A stretch of DNA of 64,000 bases, from positions 1-64,000 of the forward strand of contig JBIKNC010000001.1 of assembly GCA_044358925.1 (NCBI GenBank), given 5' to 3'. Positions 19,013 through 28,600 of the stretch are shown one piece after another. The stretch's first letter is position 1. Every line of letters starts with the position of its first letter. Made by a program: the position numbers and the translations under genes. Source of the stretch: Rohdeia sp044358925. Its GTDB lineage: Bacteria; Planctomycetota; UBA1135; GCA-002686595. The notes beneath the pieces were generated by a model. The model saw nothing but the letters and a program-made list of their open reading frames with translations. It was not told the DNA's origin and did not search any database.

Positions 19013-20968
19013 GTGGAGCGCAGCGGCGACACCAACACGATCGGCTCCGCGAGTTCGGAGAGCGCCGGTGCGGCGAGCAGCGCTTCGGCAAGCAGCGCTT
19101 CGACGCGGCTCCCGTGGCTCGCGCTCGGCGTCGCGCTCGTGCTGCGCATCGTCATCGGCATCGACCTGTTCGCGAACGATCCGCTGACGCGCGCGCCGGT
19201 CTCGGACGCGCTGTACTACGACGCGTGGGCGCGCACCGCGGCGGCGGGCGAGGTCTGGCGGCCGGGCGAAGCGCACTGGATGCCGCCGCTCTATCCGTGG
19301 TTGCTCGGTGTCTGGTACGGCCTCTTTGGCGGAGCGCTCGGAGCGACGCTCGTGGTGCAAGCCGCCGTCGGCCTCGTGAACACGTGGCTGTTCGCGCTTC
19401 TCGCGCGGCGTGTCGTCGCGGGGCGCGCACTCACGTTCGCGGTCTGGGCCTGGGTGCTGTACGGGCCGCTCGTGTTGACCGAGAACCGGCTGCTGGCGGA
19501 GAACGCGGCGCTGCCGTTCGTGCTCGCGGGCCTCGTGTGCGGTGTGAACGTGCTCGAACGACTGCGCGTCAGCCGTCCGGCGCACCTCGTCGCCCTCGTC
19601 GCGGGCCTGTGTTTCGGACTGGCCGCACTCGCGCGTCCGAACCTCGTGATCGGACCCTTGGGTTTCGCGATCGGCGCCTGGATCGACCTCGTGCGCGCGC
19701 GCCGCGCCGGTGAGAGCGTCGCGGCCCCGCGTGTGTGTGCCGTCGTGCTCGCGCTCGCGGCGCTGGGTGCCGCGCTTCCGCTCGGAGCCGGGCTCGCGTC
19801 GAACCTCGCGCGCGCGGACGCGGCCGTGCTCGTGAGCGCGAACGGCGGCGTGAACTTCTGGCTCGGCAACAATCCGAGCGCGCGCGGCACGTTCGCCGCG
19901 CCCGGCCCACAGTGGGGCGACATCTTCGCGCAGCGCGAGGTCGCCTTCGCGGAGGCCGCGCGCGAACTCGGCACCGAACCCGGCGCGTTGAGCGAACGCG
20001 ACGTGTCGAGCCACTTCTTCGGCAAGGGCCTCGATTGGCTCGTCGCGCACCCCGTCGACGGAGCGCTCCTGTGGGCGAAGAAGGCCGCGGCCAGCCTGTC
20101 GTCGCACGAGTACGACGTGCAGGTCACCGAGGCCGCGGTGCGCGAGAGCGCGCGTTCGCTGTGGCTCGTGTGTCTGCCGTTCGGCGCCGTGCTGGCGTGC
20201 GCCGTGCTCTCTCGCGCGCGCGGCGTGCGCTGGTCGGGCGCGCTGATCGGTTGGATGGTCGCGGTCGAGTTCGCGGTGCTCCTGTACTTCTCGTACTCGC
20301 GCTTCCGCCTGCCGTGGTACCCGGCGCTCGTGCCGTTCGCGGCGGTCGGCCTCGCGAGCCTGTTCGAGCGCGCGCAACGTCCGAAGATCGCGGTCGTCGT
20401 GGTGGCGTGTGTCGTCTGCGCGGCGAGCTTCGTTCCGACGGAAGGTGCGTACGGTCGCGCGTTGCGCGCCAATGCACTCGTGGACGCGGCGCGCGCGCTC
20501 GAGAGTCGCAGCGCCGATCCGAAGGTGCAGGAGCGCCGCGTGCACCTGCTCGAACGCGCCCTCGCGATCGAGCCGAACGACGCCAAGGCCCTGTCGGACC
20601 TGGCGCGCGTCGCACTCGCGCGCGGCGACGAGCGACGTGCGCTCGAGCTGCTCGAGCAGGCCAACCGCGTCGACTTCCCGCCGGTGCGGCTCGAACTGGC
20701 GCAGTTGCTGTGGTCGGCGCGCGACTCGGCGGTGTACGACCCGCGGCGCGGCCGCGCACTCGTCACGGACTTCATCGCAGAGCGCGGCGCGAACGCCTGG
20801 GGCGCGCTCGAACTCGGGCTGGCACTGGGCGACGAGTTGCTGAGGCGCGCGCCGTTCGAACCCTCGGCGAAGGACGAGGCGCGCGCGCTCGTGGCGGCGC
20901 TCGCACTCGCGCAGCGCGGCGACCCGCGCTTCGACGAACTCGCCGCTCGGGTCGCAGCCTTGCGCTGA
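19013..20968 (+). CDS. GT39/ArnT-like membrane glycosyltransferase with C-terminal TPR-like domain
   Basis: A 651-residue protein starting at GTG. The first luminal loop has PVSDALYYDAWAR and then PPLYPWLLG, the arrangement of GT-C family transferases (ArnT, protein mannosyltransferase) that use polyprenyl-phosphate sugars. About ten membrane helices follow, with NGGVNFWLGNNP in a periplasmic loop. After the last helix, residues about 490-650 contain TPR-like helical pairs (LERALAIEPNDAKALSDLAR). It probably transfers a sugar to a protein or lipid on the outer face of the inner membrane. The stop abuts the cutA stop exactly (convergent). Confidence 0.8.
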   Translation: MERSGDTNTIGSASSESAGAASSASASSASTRLPWLALGVALVLRIVIGIDLFANDPLTRAPVSDALYYDAWARTAAAGEVWRPGEAHWMPPLYPWLLGVWYGLFGGALGATLVVQAAVGLVNTWLFALLARRVVAGRALTFAVWAWVLYGPLVLTENRLLAENAALPFVLAGLVCGVNVLERLRVSRPAHLVALVAGLCFGLAALARPNLVIGPLGFAIGAWIDLVRARRAGESVAAPRVCAVVLALAALGAALPLGAGLASNLARADAAVLVSANGGVNFWLGNNPSARGTFAAPGPQWGDIFAQREVAFAEAARELGTEPGALSERDVSSHFFGKGLDWLVAHPVDGALLWAKKAAASLSSHEYDVQVTEAAVRESARSLWLVCLPFGAVLACAVLSRARGVRWSGALIGWMVAVEFAVLLYFSYSRFRLPWYPALVPFAAVGLASLFERAQRPKIAVVVVACVVCAASFVPTEGAYGRALRANALVDAARALESRSADPKVQERRVHLLERALAIEPNDAKALSDLARVALARGDERRALELLEQANRVDFPPVRLELAQLLWSARDSAVYDPRRGRALVTDFIAERGANAWGALELGLALGDELLRRAPFEPSAKDEARALVAALALAQRGDPRFDELAARVAALR

Positions 20969-21319
20969 TCAGGGCGTGGGTCGCGCGCGTGTGTTGCCCT
21001 GCAACCACGCGAGATAGGCCGCCCCCACCGACGCGACGTCGAGCGCCACGACTTCCGGGCACTCGTACGGGTGTTCGCGCGCCAGGAACGCCTCGAGCGC
21101 CGGCACGTTCTCCACCACCGTCTTCGCCACGAGCAGCACTTCGGCGTCCGCGTGCACGGTGTCCTGCCAGCGGTAGATGCTGGTGACGCCCGGAACGAGG
21201 TTCACACACGCGGCGAGGCGCGCCTCGACCAGGCCGCGCGCGAGTCGCTCGGCCACGGCGGCGTCGGGCGCCGTCATCAGCACCACGCGGCAGTCGGAGG
21301 GGTTCGCGGGCGGCGGCAT
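20969..21319 (-). CDS. cutA: CutA1 divalent-ion tolerance-like protein
   Basis: A 116-residue protein of the trimeric CutA1 family. The family motifs VPGVTSIYRWQ (residues 42-52) and HPYECPEV (83-90) are intact. CutA1 forms a very stable ferredoxin-like trimer associated with metal tolerance, though its biochemical role is still unclear. The N-terminal seven residues are a Pro-rich addition. It is convergent and back-to-back with the glycosyltransferase stop, and divergent from the proline dehydrogenase 80 bp away. Confidence 0.95.
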   Translation of the reverse strand: MPPPANPSDCRVVLMTAPDAAVAERLARGLVEARLAACVNLVPGVTSIYRWQDTVHADAEVLLVAKTVVENVPALEAFLAREHPYECPEVVALDVASVGAAYLAWLQGNTRARPTP

Positions 21320-21399
21320 GGCTCAGAAGGTACGCGAGCGGAACAGCGCACGGCGCGCCGAACGGAGCCGCTGCGTCGCTACCATCCCGCGCCACCGCC

Positions 21400-22314
21400 A
21401 TGGGGATCTTCGACAAGCTGGCCATCGCGTCTCTGCCCTACGTCCCGACGCCGATCATGCGGCGACTCTCGTCCCGGTACATCGCCGGTGAGCAGCTCGA
21501 GGACGCGTTGACGCGCCTCGACGCCTTGCAGAAGAGCGGTTTCCCGGGCGTGCTCGACATCCTCGGCGAAGCCATCGCCTCCGAGGCCGAAGCGCGCGGC
21601 GTTGCGGACGCCTACATCGCCGGCGCCGCGCGACTGCGCGAGCGGAAACTGAACTCGTACGTGTCGGTCAAACCGACGCACGTCGGACTCACGCGCTCCG
21701 AGGAACTGTGTTTCGAGCTGTACTCGAAGATCTGCGCGGCGCTCGAACCGCACGGACAGTTCGTGCGCGTCGAGATGGAGGACCATCCGACCACCGACGG
21801 CACGCTGCGTGTCTTCCACCGCCTGCGCGCGCGCTTCGAGCGCGTCGGCATCGTGCTCCAGTCGCGCCTCTTCCGCACGCCCGACGACATCCGCGCGCTG
21901 CCGAATGTGCCGGTGAACGTGCGCATGGTGAAGGGCATCTACCTCGAGCCCGCCGCGATCGCCCACACGGACCCGGTCGCGATCCGCAAGGCCTACGTCG
22001 AGTGCACGAAGCTCCTGCTCGCGCGCGGCGACACCATCTCGTTCGCCACGCACGACGAAGTGATGGCCGAGCAGTGCCTCGCCGAGGTGAAGCGCGTCGG
22101 CCGCGGCAAGGACGCCTACGAGTTCCAAGTCCTGATGGGCGTGCGCGAGCAACTGTGGGCCAAGTGGCGCGACGCCGGCCACCAGGTGCGTGTCTACGTG
22201 CCGTTCGGAGCCGACTGGCGCGCCTACAGCCAGCGCCGCCTGCGCAAGAATCCGCAGATCTTCCGGCACGTCTTGAAGGACATGTTCGGGCTGGGCGAGC
22301 GCGTCGTGCGTTGA
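21400..22314 (+). CDS. Proline dehydrogenase (monofunctional, FAD-dependent)
   Basis: A 304-residue TIM-barrel enzyme oxidising L-proline to pyrroline-5-carboxylate with FAD. Diagnostic segments are VRVEMEDHPTTDGTLRVF, MVKGIYLEPAAIAH, FATHDE, EFQVLMGVREQLW and, near the C-terminus, YVPFGADWRAYSQRRLRKNP, where the paired Arg residues bind the proline carboxylate. Length fits stand-alone bacterial ProDH rather than bifunctional PutA; no pyrroline-5-carboxylate dehydrogenase lies nearby. ATG start at 21400. A hairpin element follows its stop. Confidence 0.93.
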   Translation: MGIFDKLAIASLPYVPTPIMRRLSSRYIAGEQLEDALTRLDALQKSGFPGVLDILGEAIASEAEARGVADAYIAGAARLRERKLNSYVSVKPTHVGLTRSEELCFELYSKICAALEPHGQFVRVEMEDHPTTDGTLRVFHRLRARFERVGIVLQSRLFRTPDDIRALPNVPVNVRMVKGIYLEPAAIAHTDPVAIRKAYVECTKLLLARGDTISFATHDEVMAEQCLAEVKRVGRGKDAYEFQVLMGVREQLWAKWRDAGHQVRVYVPFGADWRAYSQRRLRKNPQIFRHVLKDMFGLGERVVR

Positions 22315-22361
22315 AGACGCCGAAGGCTTGAAGGCGTTCGCAAGCGGAAGTGCCAAGCAAC

Positions 22362-22509
22362 TCGCCGTTGCTGTGTTCCTTTGCGCTGACTTTGCGTCCT
22401 TTGCGTCCTTTGCGGTGAAGTGCAACGCCCGGGATCACGGGTCCGTTGCACGTCACCGCAAAGGACGCAAAGGACGCAAAGTCAAAGCAAAGGAACACAG
22501 CAAAGGCGA
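22362..22509. repeat. Long inverted-repeat (hairpin) element 2, relative of element 1
   Basis: Core arms 22370-22426 and 22445-22501 (57 nt each) pair with three mismatches around an 18-nt loop. An outer extension (tcgcc / ggcga) lengthens the stem by about eight bases on each side. Each arm contains two CCTTTGCGT-type units and the same order of blocks as element 1 at 7785-8004, including gtgcaac at the apex. It also sits between convergent gene ends, here proline dehydrogenase and the phosphoesterase operon. Confidence 0.9.
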
Positions 22510-22547
22510 TCGCTTTGATCGCTACACATCGTCGGCGCAGGAGAGCT

Positions 22548-23309
22548 TCAGCGTCCCACGCCGAGCCGCCGCGCCAAGAACTCGTCGAGCTTCGGCGTCT
22601 TCAAGATCTTCGCCTGCGTCGCCCGGAAGTCGTACTCGACGCGGTGCCACGTCACACGCGTCGGCTCGAGGATGCAGTAGCTCGCACGCGGGTCGCCGTC
22701 GCGCGGCTGGCCCACGGAGCCCGCGTTCACGAAGGCCTTCGATCCGGGCGGCAGCTCGAACGAGAACTCGGCGCGGCCCTGCAGACCGACCCAGCGCAAG
22801 GTCTCGTCGTGCAGACCGGGCTGGTGGGTGTGTCCGGCGACGGCGATCTCGTCGAAGAGCTCGAAGATCGCGGCCATCTTGTCGCGGTTGAGCAGCCCGT
22901 CGGTCGAGATCACGTACTCGCGCACCGGATCGCGCGGACTGCCGTGGCAGAAGAGGTAGCGCTCCTCGGTCTTCGTCAACGGCAGGTCGCGCAACCACTC
23001 CCAGCGCGCGCGGCGCTTCGCACCCGTCCACCACTTCGGCCCCAGTCGTGCGCGGTGCACTTCGAGAGCGGAGCGCGCGAACGGATTGAAGTCGGCGGCG
23101 CCCGAGAAGAGGCCTTCGTCGTGGTTGCCGAGCAGGCTCCACTCGCAGTGCTCGCGCACGAAGTCGACGCAGAACTCCGGGTCCGGTCCGTAGCCGACGA
23201 TGTCGCCCAGGCAGACCAGTCGATCGAAGCCGCGCCGCTGCACGTCCGCCCACACGGCCTCGACGGCCTCGCGATTGGCGTGCAGATCGGAGACGACCGC
23301 GATCTTCAT
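22548..23309 (-). CDS. Calcineurin-like metallophosphoesterase (YfcE/MJ0936-type)
   Basis: A 253-residue cytoplasmic phosphodiesterase. The dimetal site is complete: D8 and H10 in SDLHAN, D36 in GDIVGYGPDP, N62-H63 in GNHD, a His in FCHGSPRDP near 122 and GHTHQP at 159-164. The GDIVGYGPDP and CHGSP forms match small bacterial phosphodiesterases of unclear natural substrate. Its ATG overlaps the stop of the DHH phosphoesterase gene (ATGA), so the two are translationally coupled; together they suggest nucleotide turnover. Confidence 0.9.
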   Translation of the reverse strand: MKIAVVSDLHANREAVEAVWADVQRRGFDRLVCLGDIVGYGPDPEFCVDFVREHCEWSLLGNHDEGLFSGAADFNPFARSALEVHRARLGPKWWTGAKRRARWEWLRDLPLTKTEERYLFCHGSPRDPVREYVISTDGLLNRDKMAAIFELFDEIAVAGHTHQPGLHDETLRWVGLQGRAEFSFELPPGSKAFVNAGSVGQPRDGDPRASYCILEPTRVTWHRVEYDFRATQAKILKTPKLDEFLARRLGVGR

Positions 23310-24349
23310 CGGGCGGTGCTCCGCGAACGCAGGGGCGGCGCGGCCGCGGGCGCCGGCGCGAGCTCTTCTTCGAGTCGCGCGAGCGCGTGTGCGAACGGCC
23401 CGGGCAGCGTCGCGGCTGCGGCACGCGCGTGACCGCCCCCGCCGAGCCGCACGGCGAGCGCGTGCACTTGCGCCGGCGGCTTCGCGCGCAGTGAGACCCG
23501 GCAGTTGCCGTCCGCGAGTTCGCGCAGGTGGAGCGCGACCTCGACCGGCCCGACCGAGCGCAGCACGTCGAGCACCGCGTCCGAGAGATTCTCGATGCCG
23601 CCGAGTCCGAGTGCCGCCGGTTCGTCGACGAGCGCGACGCGGCCGCCGTCGAGGTAGCGAACGCGGGCGAGCAAGGCTCCGAGCGCTTGCGGGAAGCGCG
23701 GGTCGCGGTCCTGTGCGAAGCGGCGCTGAACGGCCTCGGTGCTCGCGCCCGCGGCGACACACGCGGCGCCGAGCGCGAGGACTTCGGCGTTCGTCGTGTC
23801 GTAGCGGAACGACCCGGTGTCGCTGACGATGGCGACGAGCAGGGCCTGCGCGATGGCCGCGTCGAACGCGATGCCGAGGGCGACGAGCGCGCGCGCCACG
23901 AGGACGCCGGTGGCCGCGGCGCTGTCGTCGTGGAACCAGTGGAGCTCCGCAGCAGCGCCGCGCTCCGCCTCACCAGGCGACGTCCGGCGATGGTGGTCGA
24001 TCACGAGCCGCGGCGCCGCGGAGGCGCGCAGCAGTTCGGCGAGCGAGCCGGTGCGCTCGAGCTCACACAGGTCGAGCAGCACCACGAGATCGTGCTCGGG
24101 CAGTCGGCGGCCGCGGTGGAAGTCGAAGCCGCACGGCGGTTCGATCCAGCCGAAGGCGCGCCCCGCCGCGTCGGGATTGAGCACCGTCGGTCGCGCGCCG
24201 AGCACGGCGAGGCCGCGTGCGAGCGCCGCTTGTGAACCGAGCACGTCCGCGTCGGGCCGCTCGTGGCCGACGAGCAACGGACGACGCGCGCTGCGCAACC
24301 GATCGAGGGCGCGGCGCTGTTCGTCGGTCGGCTCTCGCGGAGGCCACAT
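23306..24349 (-). CDS. nrnA: DHH/DHHA1 phosphoesterase, NrnA-like (nano-RNase / pAp phosphatase)
   Basis: A 347-residue protein with the DHH-family motifs HERPDADVLGS (residues 29-39), DLCELER, DHH itself at 118-120, DTGSFRYDTT and, in the C-terminal DHHA1 half, GGGGHAR. NrnA enzymes degrade 2-5 nt RNAs and dephosphorylate 3'-phosphoadenosine 5'-phosphate; related proteins cleave cyclic dinucleotides. The Pro/Ala-rich last 20 residues are outside the domain. The gene lies 46 bp downstream of the amidohydrolase and overlaps the phosphoesterase. Confidence 0.88.
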   Translation of the reverse strand: MWPPREPTDEQRRALDRLRSARRPLLVGHERPDADVLGSQAALARGLAVLGARPTVLNPDAAGRAFGWIEPPCGFDFHRGRRLPEHDLVVLLDLCELERTGSLAELLRASAAPRLVIDHHRRTSPGEAERGAAAELHWFHDDSAAATGVLVARALVALGIAFDAAIAQALLVAIVSDTGSFRYDTTNAEVLALGAACVAAGASTEAVQRRFAQDRDPRFPQALGALLARVRYLDGGRVALVDEPAALGLGGIENLSDAVLDVLRSVGPVEVALHLRELADGNCRVSLRAKPPAQVHALAVRLGGGGHARAAAATLPGPFAHALARLEEELAPAPAAAPPLRSRSTAR

Positions 24350-24395
24350 GGCGGCACTCTACCAACCGAGTGCGGCGGTCCTCGGCCGGGCCGGG

Positions 24396-25613
24396 TCAGC
24401 GCGCTCGCACAGCCGGTCCGTCGACGCGGCGGCCCGCGACCCACGCCGCGACGAGCGGGGGTTCGTCGCGCACGAGTTCGCGAAAGAGCTGCTCCTCGTC
24501 GCGTGCTGCAGTCGCGAAGGCCGCGGCGGTGAACGGGCGGCCCGCCGCGAGCACCCCCACCACGTCATCGACGCCGAGAGCGCGCGCTCCGTTGCGCGTC
24601 GCCATGCGCCACCAGACGCGCGCTGGAACCTGCGGCGCGGCGCGCGCCGCGAGCGCGAGTTCACGGCGCATGTCGAGTGCGCTGTTGCTCGCGAGTGAGT
24701 CGGTGCCGAGAGCGAGCGTGACGCCGGCGGAGAGCCAACGCTCGAACGGGAACGGCGCGCGCTCGAAGAAGCGGTGTGTGCCGGGGCAGTGCACCAGCGT
24801 CAGTCCGCTCGCTGCGAGTCGCGCCGGAGCTGCGCCGTGTGCGTGGTTGCCGTGCACGAGCACGGTGCGCGGTCCGAGCAGTCCGCTGCGTTCGAGGCGC
24901 TCGAGCAACGGCGCACGCACACGCGGCGGGCCGAGCAGTGCGTCGAAGGGCCCGCTGCGACCGGCGAGCCACTCCTCCTCCTCCGCCGTTTCGGCCCAGT
25001 GGATCTGCACCGGCAGGTCGTGTTCGCGCGCGATCGTCGCACAGCGCGCGAGCGTCGAGTCGAGCGTCGTGTACGGCGCGTGCGGCGACAGTCCCGCCCG
25101 CCAAGGTGCCGACGGACGGGCCGCGAGTGCGGCCGCACGCTCGGCGGCTGCGCTCCCGCGCGCCTCGTCACCCGCATCGAGCACCTCCCGGTGCACGACG
25201 ACGAGCGGTGCGTTCGAACGCGCAGCCTGATCGAACGCGCCGCCCGCTTCACACCAGGTGTTCGCGACGTCGCCGATCGCGACGGTTCCGCTCTCTGCGA
25301 GCAGCTCGAGACCGCGCGCGACGGAACGCGACTCGTCGAGGCCGGCGCGTGCGGCGATCAGGGCGCGAATCCAGCTCGGGAAGTCGGCGCCCCGTGCGAC
25401 GCGACCGCACAGTTCGGTCAATTCGAGGTGCGCGTGCGCGTCGACGAGCCCGGCGGTGAGCACTGCGTCCCCGAGGTCCACGACCTCGTCGCAGGGCCGC
25501 GCTGGACGAGCGCCGTGGTGCAGCAACACCTCTTCGATGCGATCGTGTGCGACGACGAGCGCTCCGCCGCGCACGACGTGTTCGTCGTCGACCACGAGCC
25601 AGCGCGCCCGCAC
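24396..25613 (-). CDS. Amidohydrolase-superfamily deaminase (aminofutalosine/SAH deaminase-like)
   Basis: An about 405-residue metal-dependent hydrolase. Metal ligands are visible in DAHAHLELTE, SPHAPYTT, VHGNH and GTDSLASN. The HxHLELT form and GTDSLASN resemble the deaminase branch that includes S-adenosylhomocysteine/methylthioadenosine deaminases and aminodeoxyfutalosine deaminase of the futalosine menaquinone route. I prefer the GTG at 25613, which gives the usual MRARWLVVDDEHV start. A TTG at 25661 overlapping the previous stop is also in frame and would add 16 residues. It heads the operon with the DHH and calcineurin-like phosphoesterases. Confidence 0.8.
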   Translation of the reverse strand: MRARWLVVDDEHVVRGGALVVAHDRIEEVLLHHGARPARPCDEVVDLGDAVLTAGLVDAHAHLELTELCGRVARGADFPSWIRALIAARAGLDESRSVARGLELLAESGTVAIGDVANTWCEAGGAFDQAARSNAPLVVVHREVLDAGDEARGSAAAERAAALAARPSAPWRAGLSPHAPYTTLDSTLARCATIAREHDLPVQIHWAETAEEEEWLAGRSGPFDALLGPPRVRAPLLERLERSGLLGPRTVLVHGNHAHGAAPARLAASGLTLVHCPGTHRFFERAPFPFERWLSAGVTLALGTDSLASNSALDMRRELALAARAAPQVPARVWWRMATRNGARALGVDDVVGVLAAGRPFTAAAFATAARDEEQLFRELVRDEPPLVAAWVAGRRVDGPAVRAR

Positions 25614-25657
25614 GAGTCGTCGCGCAGGATCCGCGCGCGACTCGTCGATCGAGCCGC

Positions 25658-28600
25658 TCAACGCGGCTGAACCTCGACGGTGAACTCGACGACGCTGACG
25701 ATGCGTTCGGCGAACGGCGCCGTCGGATCGAACACGACTTGCATGCGCAGCGCGTTCGGTCGACGCGCGTCGGCGATTTCCTGCGTCACGAGTCCGGACC
25801 AGTACGTGTCGAGGCCGCCCGGGCTCGGGAGCCAGGCCGTCAGCGAGTCGGGCTCCGCGCCGCTGAACGCATCCGAGGCGTCATACGTGCACTTGTTCTG
25901 GATCGGTGCATTCGCACGCACACCTTGGAAGCGCACCACGAGCGGCGACGAGCCGAGATCCCGTCCGACGAGCGTCTCGAAGTCGACGTCGAACTCGTCC
26001 GTGATCGAGCCCGAGTCGCCGCGCCAGTTCACGAGTTCACCCGTGTCGAGTTCGAGCACGAGGTTCCACGCGTAGCTCCACTGCTGCGGATCCATCGCGC
26101 TGAAATCGTCATCGACGAACGAGTAGCCGAACAGGCCGGCCTCCGGCACGATCCAGCACGTCGTGAAGCCGGTCAGAAGACCGGGCCCGATCGTCGGCGG
26201 ACTGAACGGTTGGACTTCGAGCACGTCGAGGACCAGCGGCTGCCCTGCTCCACCCAGCGCGGGTGCGAGGTGCTGCAACAGTCCGCCGGCCGTCAGCGTC
26301 GGCTGCGCGCGCACCTCGATGACACCGGCGCCGCCCGCTCCGCCGCGCGACAGCGTGTTGCCGTTCACACCGCCGGATCCGCCCGCGACGTCGAGCACGA
26401 CGGTCGCATCGAGCAGCGAGAGCAGCGGGGTCTGCACGAGAAGTGCACCGCCCGATCCGCCGCCGCCCGGCGCCATCCAGCACCCGTCGTTGACCGGTGT
26501 GCACAGCGGGAAGCCGGCGCCGTTGCCGCCGGACGCGTCGACGAGGCCGCTGATCGAGATCGAACGACCGCTCTGGAGTTGGAGCGCTCCGCCACCGCTG
26601 CCGCCGGCGCCGCTGCTCGCATCCAGGTAGCCCGTGATCTGCTTGATCGGGAACGAGCCCGACGGGATGCAGTTGTTGGCCGCGACACCGTTCGTGGTCG
26701 TGCCCTGGATGCCGGCGCCTCCGCCCCCGCCTCCGGCGCCGCCGATCAGCGCGCCCCCCCGATCGGGATCGAGATCGAGTTCGTCGACGGTGACGATCTG
26801 ATTGTTCGGTACGGCCGGGGGCGGTGCGGGCGGCACTCCGAAGGCGGGCGACGGAACGCTGTAGAGCGGCTTCCCGCCCAGAGTCGCGTACGTCCCGCCG
26901 GCACCCGGCGCGCCGACCTCGACGGCCGCGCACAGGAGGTTGAGGTAGGACGCGTTGGCCAGCGTGCCGAGGTTGACGACGAACGGACCCGGGAACGTCG
27001 GCGGCCACTTCACACCGCCGCCGCCGCCGCTGCCCGTGCCGCCGCGACCGACACCGGCCACGCCGTTCGGTTCCACCACCACGCCGGTCGGGTGGTCGAA
27101 GCCGCGGAACGAGGGCCCCTGCAGCGGCAGCATCTGCGAGCCGGCGGGCTGGTCGGGGCGATCGCCTCCGTCACCACCGGCGCCGCCTCCGATGCGCGAA
27201 CCGCCGACGCTGCCGCCCAGACCGTTCGTCGAGAAGTGCTCGCCGCCGCTGCGGCCCGAGACGTCGACGCGACCGGCGATGGACATCTCGCCGCGCACGA
27301 AGACCCGCGGCGACACGTCGCCCTCGAAGGTCAGCACGGCGCCGCCGCGCACGTCGAGTGATGCGAACTCGAACACGCCGTCGTCGACCTCGAGGACCGC
27401 GGTCGATGCATCGACGCCGGCGTCGACGAGGACCTGCGCGCGCACCTGGTAGGCGACGATCTCGTCGGGCTCGCTCGTGGTGAGACCGAACGCGTCCACG
27501 GGACCGGTCACGAGGTTCGGGCCGAAGCGCGTCACGATGTCCGGGCCGGTCGAGAGCACGAGCGTCTCGCCTTCGAGCACGATCACGTCGCCGAGCTCGC
27601 CGCTGCCGCCGGCGAGGCCCGGCAGCACACGTCCGCGCAGCGACCCGCCGGGCAGAACCGCGAGCGGCTCGGCGATCGCCGAACTCGAACGCGGTGCGAT
27701 CGGCACGACGGCTTGGAACGTCTCGCGCACGATCTCGGTCGGGATCGGCACGGCCTGCGTGGTGAAGACGGCCGACACCGGGGCCTGCAACGCGCTTCCC
27801 GCGATGTCGACCGCGTTCGTCCCCACTTCCACGACGACGCGGTGCGTCAGCGAGCCGGTGCCGGCCGACGGCAACTGACCGTTCGGCACGAACACCAGTT
27901 GGGTGCGCGACTGCTCTTCGTCGAAGTCGACGGCGAACTGACCGGGCAGGGGCACTTGGTCGTTCGGTGTGCTCGTGTCGCCGTCTTCGTCGAAGCGCAC
28001 GCGCACGGACGGCGAGGTGTTCCCGACGAGTTCGATCAACGACGACGCCGACATGGTCTGGTCGAACTCGACCCGCACGCGCGCGGCGAGCGGGACGTCG
28101 ACTTCTCCATCGGCGAGGAAACTCGACGTGACCTCGTTCGTGAGCGGGTCGTAGACGTCGACGTACACGGACGCTCGCGGCGCACCGGGCTGCAGGTCGA
28201 GAACGCCTTTCGACGCGACGACGAAGCAGTCGATCGTGGAAACGTTCGACGAACCGTCGGTCGAGCGGATGCGCGGACCTGCGCCGCTGCCGCGCACGAA
28301 CAGGCGGTAGGCCTCGCCTGCCACGAAGCCGGGCACGAGTTGCCCGAAGTCGTCGAGCGTGATGCTCGGGCGGTAGGTCAGGCGTCGGCTGTTCGAGGGG
28401 TCGATCTCGATCAGGCCGGGAGCGAGTTCGCCGCTCTGCAGATTCGTGAGTCGCAGGCCGCCCGACGCGATCGACTGCGGATCGATCGGCTTGTTGAACT
28501 CGAACGCGAGCGTCTGATTGACGAACACGTCGGAGGTCGAACAGATCTTCGAACCTTCGGCCGGCCCCGAACAGCCGAGGTTGCACGTGATGACGTGCAT

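Noticed and set aside
26753..26759. Phase-variable homopolymer (C7) in lipoprotein A
   Set aside because: A seven-base run is short and the reading frame is intact; no evidence of variation from one sequence.
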